Source: Eleginops maclovinus (taxonomy: Eukaryota; Chordata; Actinopteri; Perciformes; Eleginopidae). From it: a stretch of 64,000 nucleotides of DNA. Positions 56,676 through 64,000 of this stretch are shown here, piece after piece (position 1 is the first letter of the stretch; each line of letters starts with the position of its first letter). Made by a program: the position numbers and the translations under genes. The notes below the pieces were generated by a model. That model searched no databases and was not told the origin of the DNA. It saw only the letters and a list, made by a program, of their open reading frames with translations. The stretch is taken from NCBI RefSeq assembly GCF_036324505.1, contig NC_086362.1, positions 13,784,453 through 13,848,452 of the forward strand, written 5' to 3'.

Positions 56676-56885
56676 TTAAAGAGGCCAACACATTGTACGT
56701 GATCGGCTAAGGGGCGGGATAACTCTAAGTGATTGATCGATCACAACAGAGCCGACCAGCTAACCAATCAGAGCAGCTGCACTCTGGTTTCAGACAGAGT
56801 GTGAATAGAGATGCTGCAGCACAGTATGAGCAAAATAAAGAGCTTTTTGAACATTAAAGCATGGAGACATGTCCCAGGAGAACAA
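56676..56885 (+). mobile_element. MITE-like repeat, family A, partial
   Basis: It contains aacacattgtacgtgatcgg, taaccaatcagagcagctgc, ctctggtttcagacagagtg and tgaacattaaagcatggaga, all shared with the two other copies. It lies in intron 3, only 240 bp after an exon. Confidence 0.6.
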
Positions 56886-58796
56886 ATCACACCTGCAGTG
56901 CTACCTGGCATCTGTTTAAGCTGCATGCTAAATGTAGTCACAATCACTTATTCTGAAATACAAATCACTCCCTATCTGCTACTAGGTGCTCTGTTACCCT
57001 CTGCCATTATACATTTGTTTCCAAAGTGCCTCAAATAATCTAACACTGAAAGGAAAGAATAGCATCTCCCATGGGTTGCATTAGATTGTTAGTGCCATTT
57101 TAAGGTCTTTCTAAATGTATTTGTGTTCATAAAACAATTCATTTAACAGTGAGTGATGGAGAACAAATAGAATAGGTGCTTAAATTGATAAACACAGAGT
57201 TTAACATTTGTAAATGATCTGATGAGAAGAAGGCAGATCATTCATTGAGGAAAACAAGCTTCTACAGATGACTAAGAGTCTAGAAATAGACGGGAAGAAC
57301 CTGATATGGAGAGTTGACTAGTAAACATGGAGGTGTGCATGGTAGTTAACATTCCCTCTCCTGTAACTAGAATCCCCATGCAGGTTCTGGTTGCAGTCAC
57401 ACCAAATACAACCACATGGTAAACAACATTTTCATAACATCAGATTACTGTGTATGGAGGCTGGAATATTCCAGTTATTGTATAAATTGTATTCTTACAA
57501 AATGATACACACATTTTTTTCATTGTGGCAAATAAAAAAGCCTGAATATACAGTATATGTGTACAAACACAAAAGCTCATTTAATGGTTTTAGGCACATT
57601 TGGTTATACATAATATTCAATCCTTCCTGGTGCCATGGATTCATATATTTCATTCTTAATTTAGGAACATGACTCAGCAGTTCAGTATTAAAGTCACAAC
57701 AGACATACTGACCTGTGAATACATCTGGTGAGCAGTGTGCAACAAGCTTTTGGTACTTCTTAACTATATTCAATGCATGTATGAGTAAGCTAAACAGTTA
57801 GTTAACAATTAACAGTTCATTATTGGAGATCAACTTTCAACCACATCGTTTTGCCAATATTTTCATTAGCTTTTGCTTAAATGAGTCATTATAGGCTCAT
57901 CAACTCAGAGCTGTTTATTATGTAGATTCAAAAATGTTATTGTCATGACATAAACAAAACTGAGTATTAGCTAACTGAGAAGTAGATTGCAGGTTACGCA
58001 ATATGCAAGACATAAAAAGAAAATAAGAGCGGTACTTTACTGCTGGACTGTAAATGAACAGACACTATATTTGAGGAGACAGGCACTGAGAGTGCAGAGC
58101 TCAACCAAGGCCAATGCCATACCTCACAATGATGACAAAAGTAAACACATATTTGTGTATCCGTCCCATGATTTGGATTCGCTTTTTGGGATCAAACCAA
58201 ATAAAAAAAATATATATATATTGACTGGAAGAATAGTGTGATGGAAACTTCCGAAGCAATGGAGACGAAACTCAGAGAGACACGGGAGAGCAGGAACTTG
58301 ATGGCAAAACACTGTTGGATTTATTCGGAGTTGCGGCCGGAGAACTGACAAGATATATACTGTAGACACGAGTTGCCACAGTGGTTGCGGAACCAATTCT
58401 GAAGAACTCTTCTGTTGCTTGAGGTTTTAACTACTGTATAATCAACAGTTATCATCAGCGAGACTAAACAAATATGGACCCTGAATCTACCTAAAGCTCT
58501 CGCCCATCGAAAAGAATGTGCGCCATGGAACTTATATTCCAGAAGAGATGAGCTTCTAGACGTCCCTGAACAATAAACTATCTGATGTCAGCTTGTGTTC
58601 GATCTAGACTGGCATCGACAATGCGCCCAAGCTGCCCCTCCTTAAGGGAGATTACAGCCCCCCAAAGGCCTAAAGACCTATGCCTTGGGAACGCAGACAG
58701 AGGAAAGAGAAAATGATGAGCAGTGTCAAAGGTTAACTACCTAAGCTAAAAATTCCCTAACAAATAGCACCTTGTAAATATTGTTTTTTTATAAGC

Positions 58797-58870
58797 AGAG
58801 TTGGAAGAAGTACTCAGATTTTTTACTTAAGTAAAAACAGATATACTACTATGTCAAATTTTAGAATCAT
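58797..58870 (+). repeat. AAGTACTCAG-type repeat, 5' fragment
   Basis: agttggaagaagtactcaga followed by ttttttacttaagtaaaaac is the first segment of the element; the rest is missing or replaced. Confidence 0.6.
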
Positions 58871-58914
58871 ATTCATCCAATATGATTATGACACCTTTTC
58901 ACCTGAATGTCCTG

Positions 58915-59115
58915 CTAGAGCACCATTGTAGTTTTTTAACCAATCCCTTTACAGAGGGGCGTGGCCAGCAGCAGCTCATTGGCATTTAAAGCTACAGACA
59001 CAGAATCAGCACTTTTCGAACCGGGCTGTCAGCCAATCAGGGACAGGTTCTGTATACATCTGAGACCTGGAATATATTGTTAAATACAGTATAATAATAG
59101 GGGACCTTAGAGTAC
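58915..59115 (+). mobile_element. MITE-like repeat, family B
   Basis: It contains ggggcgtggccagcagcagc, atttaaagctacagacacag and aatcagcacttttcgaaccg. It ends in taataataggggaccttaga, which mirrors the family's TTAAAGGTCCCC end. It lies just 82 bp before exon 4. Confidence 0.6.
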
Positions 59116-59196
59116 GCTACTTGAGTAAATGTACATCTATACATTACACCACTGGAAGTATGTGTCCTCACTGTCCGTTGATGTGTTCTATTCCAG

Positions 59197-59295
59197 AAAG
59201 GAAACACAGCCCTGCACATCTCCTCTCTGGCTGGGCAGGTTGACGTAGTGAAGATCCTGGTGAAACGAGAAGCTGACATCAACGCTCAGTCTCAG
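59197..59295 (+). CDS. ank2: ankyrin-B-like coding exon 4 (ankyrin repeat 3)
   Basis: This exon has 33 codons between ctattccag and CAG|gtgagt, phase 0 on both sides. The peptide begins [20 protein letters not shown] and ends DINAQSQ. The repeat signature is intact ([17 protein letters not shown]). The second helix ends in VKREAD where I remember a glycine- or asparagine-containing turn in mammalian ankyrin-B, so the loop is slightly diverged. The next intron is only 89 bp, so this exon and the following one sit almost together. Confidence 0.96.
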
Positions 59296-59384
59296 GTGAG
59301 TTAGGGCTCTTAAACATGCTAAATATACAGCATATGTGCGTGGTCTAGGTCGTTGTTAACCTCTTGTGTTTGCCTGCGCTATAG

Positions 59385-59483
59385 AATGGATTCACTCCTC
59401 TGTACATGGCCGCCCAGGAGAACCACATGGATGTGGTGCGGTACCTGCTGGAGAATGGAGGCAACCAGAGCACTGCTACCGAG
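59385..59483 (+). CDS. ank2: ankyrin-B-like coding exon 5 (ankyrin repeat 4)
   Basis: This exon has 33 codons between the acceptor cgctatag and GAG|gtgaga, phase 0 on both sides. The peptide begins [20 protein letters not shown] and ends NQSTATE. The [11 protein letters not shown] first helix and the NQSTATE tail are characteristic of ankyrin-B and ankyrin-G repeat 4; NQS.ATE fits ankyrin-B best from memory. The preceding 89-bp intron is the shortest in the window. Confidence 0.96.
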
Positions 59484-60837
59484 GTGAGAGGAGTGTGAAC
59501 AGAGTATAGGACAATCTCAAATTTCATGGCAATCCATCCTGGAGATGTGGAGACTTTGCACTCTGAACATGTTTTGCTAGCATAGTGCTAGAGGAAATCT
59601 TATGGGACAGAGAGTCATCAGGACACATCATCTGGGAAATGAGATGGCAAATGACAACAGTTAATGGTGCAGAGTGGAAAGTGTAAAGAATGGAAAGTGT
59701 AAATCACTATTATTATCAGGGGCTCACCACATTCATTCATCCTATGCAGACCATAAATGTCTGTACAAAATGTCATGGCAATCCATCCAGTATTTGTGGA
59801 GACATTTAAGTCCTGATCAAAGTGGTTGATTTGGAATGTCAATCTTAATTTGCATAAATGTTGGCATTCCTAGAGCTTTGCTTCCAGCGATACTTCCTGT
59901 TTCAGGTGTTGAGCAGTCCCTCCGTGTCCTGGGAGGCTTTCAGTTCTGACCATATGAAGGAAGTGTTGTGTTCTCTATTGGAAAAAGAACATATCAATCA
60001 TTTCTGAAGGACATGGAGTATGTTGTGAGATAAAGTGAGAGCAGCAGTGTTAGGTATAATGCAGCTGTGTCATTGGGGCCAATGCTGTGGAAAAGGACAG
60101 TATTCTGAATGTAGTGTGAACTGTTACAGCACAGGTATGTCCTCGCCTGGTGATTGTCTTTTCCTCAGCCTTCCTAAAGCTGCATTCACATGATAGGCGG
60201 TAAAATGCGCTGACATTGCTTGAAATTGACGCTGAGCGATGCGCTCAAAGTTTAAATGATTACTAACGGTGTTTACCGCTCACCTTTGGAAACACAACCA
60301 ATCAGATGCCATCTGTATGTAGTAAGGCAAGCAAAGGTAACGTAACGATAGAAGCAAAACTACTGTCTTTCTGTCGCTTTAGTTGATTGCTTTAATTTAT
60401 TCTGTATATTGATCAGTGAATCGATTCTCTTCTGAACATATGTCTTTTCCGCTGAGAATTTGTATGGATTGTTCTTAATTTTCAATGTTTTTTTATTTTG
60501 TCTCTATTTTATTCTATTTTTAAGAAATGTTGTAATTCTTCTACATTGACTGTCAAAATGCCGCTGTGACAAAACAATTTCCTAACTTGGGTTAATAAAG
60601 TATATACTGTATGTATGTCTATCTATCTGGCACAGCAAGGCTCTACCTACGCCCAACCTGGCCGTGTGCCAATCCCAAGAATGCAGCTTAAGTGCTAACG
60701 TTGAATTTACTGACCTAAATAAAAGTTTGTTTTCCAACTCAGACGTTTCAAGATAACACTTTTGAGACTTAACTTATAAAATTAAGAGTTCTTGAAACAA
60801 GATATTTCTGATCCCCTGTCTTGCCTCCTTCACCCAG
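59484..60837. other. intron 5
   Basis: 1.35 kb; a fragment near 60585-60620 (ggttaataaagtatatactg) looks like a SINE 3' end. Nothing else recognised. Confidence 0.55.
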
Positions 60838-61023
60838 GATGGCTTCACCCCCCTGGCCATCGCCCTGCAGCAGGGTCACAACCAGGTGGTCTCTGTGCTG
60901 CTGGAGAACGACACTAAAGGCAAAGTCCGCCTGCCTGCGCTGCACATCGCGGCGCGCAAGGACGACACCAAGTCAGCCGCGCTGCTGCTGCAGAACGACC
61001 ACAACGCCGACGTCCAGTCCAAG
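60838..61023 (+). CDS. ank2: ankyrin-B-like coding exon 6 (ankyrin repeats 5 and 6)
   Basis: This exon has 62 codons between ttcacccag and AAG|gtacgc, phase 0 on both sides. It encodes the rest of two repeats: [18 protein letters not shown] followed by [11 protein letters not shown], then [20 protein letters not shown] ending NADVQSK. The fused two-repeat exon and the [19 protein letters not shown] joint are hallmarks of the vertebrate ankyrin family. The ending [11 protein letters not shown] separates ankyrin-B from ankyrin-G in my memory and is the strongest support for the ank2 symbol. The next exon was not found before the window ends, so intron 6 is at least 2.98 kb. Confidence 0.96.
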
Positions 61024-63844
61024 GTACGCCCCCTGCACGCTTTGAGTTCCCCTGGGTTTGGCATGTGGGGGGGCAGGCTAATGTGGTGCTATTTGTTTGT
61101 GCCTGTGTATCTGTACTGTGGCTATGACGAGTTTTAGGAGCTCTATGAATTGTGGCTGTAGTTGATTTAGTTAGGCGCTATTTCAGGTTCAGAATGTAGA
61201 AGTAATACTAACATGAGGGTTAACCCACGGGTCCTATTAGAGTATTTAGATGGAAAAAACACGTTTATCTCTGCTGTTAAAATGGAATCTGAAGTTATCC
61301 TCATAATAGCAGGCTCTCATTGTTTCTGGCTCAGTATGCAAAGAAGGCGAGAAGGTGGAAAGTTTGCAACATACAATAAAATAGAGGGTGATTTTACAGT
61401 CTAATAGATGGAGTTGTAGTAATGACATTACTGCTGCTGCTGCTGCTGCTGCTGCTGATGATGCTGTTAGTGGCTTCAGTGATGAGGTTTCCACCCACAG
61501 TGACACCCTGTCCCCCATAGAGATGATATTCCAACCCACCCGCGGTCCTGTCATTTCTATACACACATGTAACGTGTGGGAGAAATGCGTTCTGTGTATG
61601 GTAATGATACTTCTAAACACAGTGTTGTCTTTCCTATAGAAGCTGTGCTGGCCTACAGTGATGACAAATCTTTACGATGTTCATCTAAGATGTTTTAATG
61701 CTAAGTGTCCACTGGTGCTATGTGTCTGTCCCATGGACCTACAGAGACTGTGTATTTGCAGTGTTTGACCAAGATATCTGAAAGGGATGACTATGGGAAT
61801 ACTAGTATTGATAGCTGCTATGGCAGATTGGATGTCATTGCATCACAGTATTTTAGTGTTGGTTATAAACACTGCTATCGTGTGTCCACCTTGCTTTGGT
61901 GTTCTGGTCAAATTAGACCGGTCTGTTTTAAGTGCTCTTACAGTAACAGGAAACTCTTTAATCATCACCACATGTATTCAACACCATTTTAAGCTGTAAA
62001 CATTGTCTCAGACTGCTGGTTTGCATTGATAACTGCAGTGGATATACAAAGAAGAGACACTGAAGAGGTTTTCCAAAATGAAGATGGTTGTTGACTTGTG
62101 GGTTATCTGATGAATATTCTAGGGTACCCATTCTTTTTCTATGGCGGTCCTTTTTTAACCATAGGTGTTACCCACTCAAATGAAATGAAAGTGGTGTTCA
62201 GCAATGTTCTATCTTCAAATGCCTACTGCGGACTGATCAAAGTAGTAAATCGGTCAGGTTTGACGGAAAACAACAGGATGGTTAGAAGATAACCTGATAA
62301 CACTCACAGCTGGTATACATAGGGTACCCTAAACCTATGATAAAAATAAGTGTGCCTAGAACAGAGGATCACTCAGTGTTTGTAATGAAGCTGTGTGTTT
62401 GTGCTCCCATCTGTCTGTCTGCTCTTTCTTCCTCCCTCTCTCGTCAGCGTTTCTGTGCCTGCCACTAACCTGCTCTCTCCCTGTTTTTCCTCCCTCTCTG
62501 TAAACGCCACCTCTTAAACACTTCCCCCACTTCCCCCTCCTTCCTCGCTGCACCGGTGTCTAAGTGTAGCCCTGTCCCCTGCATGGAGTGTGCCACTGTC
62601 TGCAGGTTGTATGGTGCTGTGTTTAATATTGCTTTTTTTGACCATTGGCAATAAATGGGACTTTTAATCTGATATTGGTGTAAATTCACAGTAACTGCTG
62701 ATGTCAAACACTTCATTTTAACTGTACCGCTGTAACAGGATATCGGCTTACAGTGGCGTGGCTAAAAGGACGATGATTAACTGCTCCACACAAATGTTTG
62801 TCTATTTTACTGAATGTTAATTATTCAGTAAATACTGCATATTACAAAAAAGCACTGTTTATGTTGTTATGTAACAAAGCACTGTGGGGGCAGCACAGGG
62901 TAACGCATGCATTCAGTATAATGCCTTGCTCAATATGACTCATAACAGGGCCCAGAGGAGAAGGCTATAAACAGCACGATGTACAGTCACGCTCAACACA
63001 TACACATAAGAGACACTGCTGTCACACAGAGGGCACACTTCCATTTAAATACTGAAAAAAAGTTAGTTACCCATTCCATGGACTAGCTTAACTTGTTTAA
63101 AAGCAAAAACCACGTGATCAAATGAATACCTTCCTCTTAAGTTTAGTGTACTTGTAATAGTTTAGATTATACACGGTTTTCCAGTTTTTTATATTCTTAT
63201 AGATTTTGAACACTGCTGTAGTCTGATCACCTGACTGCCTAACTGTAGCTGTCGCTGAGATCTCAGGCACAGCTCAGGGTAGTCAAATGTTAACCGAAGC
63301 CACAGCTGCAACATTGTTATAAAGCAGGTTTATTGTTCAATCACAATAAATAAGTATGCTAAATATGTTGGGACATTTACAAGACAATGGGAATTAGGAT
63401 AATAGTCACTTGAATAGTTATTCCCTGATGTTTGTCACCTTCCTCTACCTCAGTCTGCTAACACTAGCCACATTGAGATTCTGGTCATAAGAGACCAGGT
63501 TATCTTTTGGCTGGATTATTTCTTCTTATGATAGTTGTATATTAATATCAAATACAAAGCAGAAAATCAGCAATGAGCGAGCAGGTTGTTAATTTTCCTG
63601 AGTAAATACACATGCTAAAGGCATTGTAATGTTACAGCTGCTTTAGTGTGATTTGCTGCATTACTTTGTTTTGAATATCTGTGGATTTTGGATTGTGTTG
63701 GGATGAAAGTCATTTAAAGACCTGTTTTGAGAGTGGCACAGGCATTTTCACTTTTTTGACCATCAAATATTTACATAAAGATTTGACAGATTATTTGATA
63801 ATGGAAATAAATATCAGTTGCATCTCCACAGGGGTTTCCAGATT
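61024..63844. other. intron 6, partial
   Basis: No further ankyrin-repeat exon could be found, so the next exon lies outside the window. Holds the (CTG)9 tract. Confidence 0.6.
61431..61457. repeat. (CTG)9 trinucleotide repeat
   Basis: Nine CTG units in intron 6, followed by atgatgctg. Confidence 0.95.
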
Positions 63845-64000
63845 TGTGGTGTAAGAAGTACTCAGATCTTATACTTGAGTAAAATGACTAATACCACAGT
63901 ATGGAAATACTCAGTTACAGGTAAAAGTCCTGCAATCAAAATGTACAAAAGTATTATCATCAAAATACTGTATACTTAAAGTACCAAAAGTAACAGTACT
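63845..64000 (+). repeat. AAGTACTCAG-type repeat, running off the window
   Basis: It begins gtaagaagtactcagatctt, continues with tacttgagtaaaatgactaa and gtaaaagtcctgcaatcaaa, and is cut by the window end. Confidence 0.75.

Larger units (their letters stand above)
56436..59196. other. intron 3
   Basis: 2.76 kb holding one copy each of repeat families A and B and an AAGTACTCAG-type fragment. A stretch at about 58240-58760 has no recognised identity and could be an old mobile-element piece. Confidence 0.6.

Noticed and set aside
61024..64000. Further ankyrin-repeat exon or the small extra exon known in some ankyrin-B isoforms
   Set aside because: No segment with ankyrin-repeat residues or a matching short exon between splice sites was found.

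Overview
The window looks like nuclear DNA of a teleost fish. It holds many long (CA)n/(TG)n microsatellites, Tc1-like DNA transposons, an RTE/Rex3-like LINE ending in a (GATG)n tail, tRNA-related SINE fragments and the 'AAGTACTCAGAT...GAGTAAAAGT' dispersed repeat that I know from fish genomes. No bacterial, viral or organellar gene organisation is visible.

The only host gene I can support is on the plus strand. It is the 5' part of an ankyrin gene, best matched to ankyrin-B (ank2). A first coding exon (22660-22788) is followed by five ankyrin-repeat exons at 51534-51635, 56337-56435, 59197-59295, 59385-59483 and 60838-61023. Every junction has AG/GT borders and phase 0, and the joined frame is open. 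A second candidate first exon (41551-41691) lies inside the 28.7-kb first intron. It also ends in phase 0 at a strong donor, so it could replace the first exon and give an isoform with a different, cysteine-containing N-terminus. The gene runs off the right edge; only about the first six ankyrin repeats are here.

Layout. 1-22 kb: upstream sequence with a decayed Tc1-like element (3.0-4.3 kb), a nearly intact Tc1-like element (8.8-10.4 kb; one premature stop), SINE fragments, a young 5'-truncated Rex3-like LINE with a 15-bp target duplication (14.7-16.0 kb), and many microsatellites. 22.0-22.8 kb: presumed promoter and first exon. 22.8-51.5 kb: intron 1, carrying a 2.3-kb minisatellite of 33-bp units with two nested higher-order periods (462 and 1022 bp), a GAA/GGA tract, MITE-like repeats in opposite orientations, and the alternative first exon. 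51.5-61.0 kb: the ankyrin-repeat exons. 61.0-64.0 kb: part of the next intron.

The items most worth a second look are the alternative first exon with its possible promoter, the nested higher-order minisatellite, and a possible recursive (zero-length exon) splice site at 19586/19587. All assignments come from reading the sequence and from memory of the families; no database search was run.
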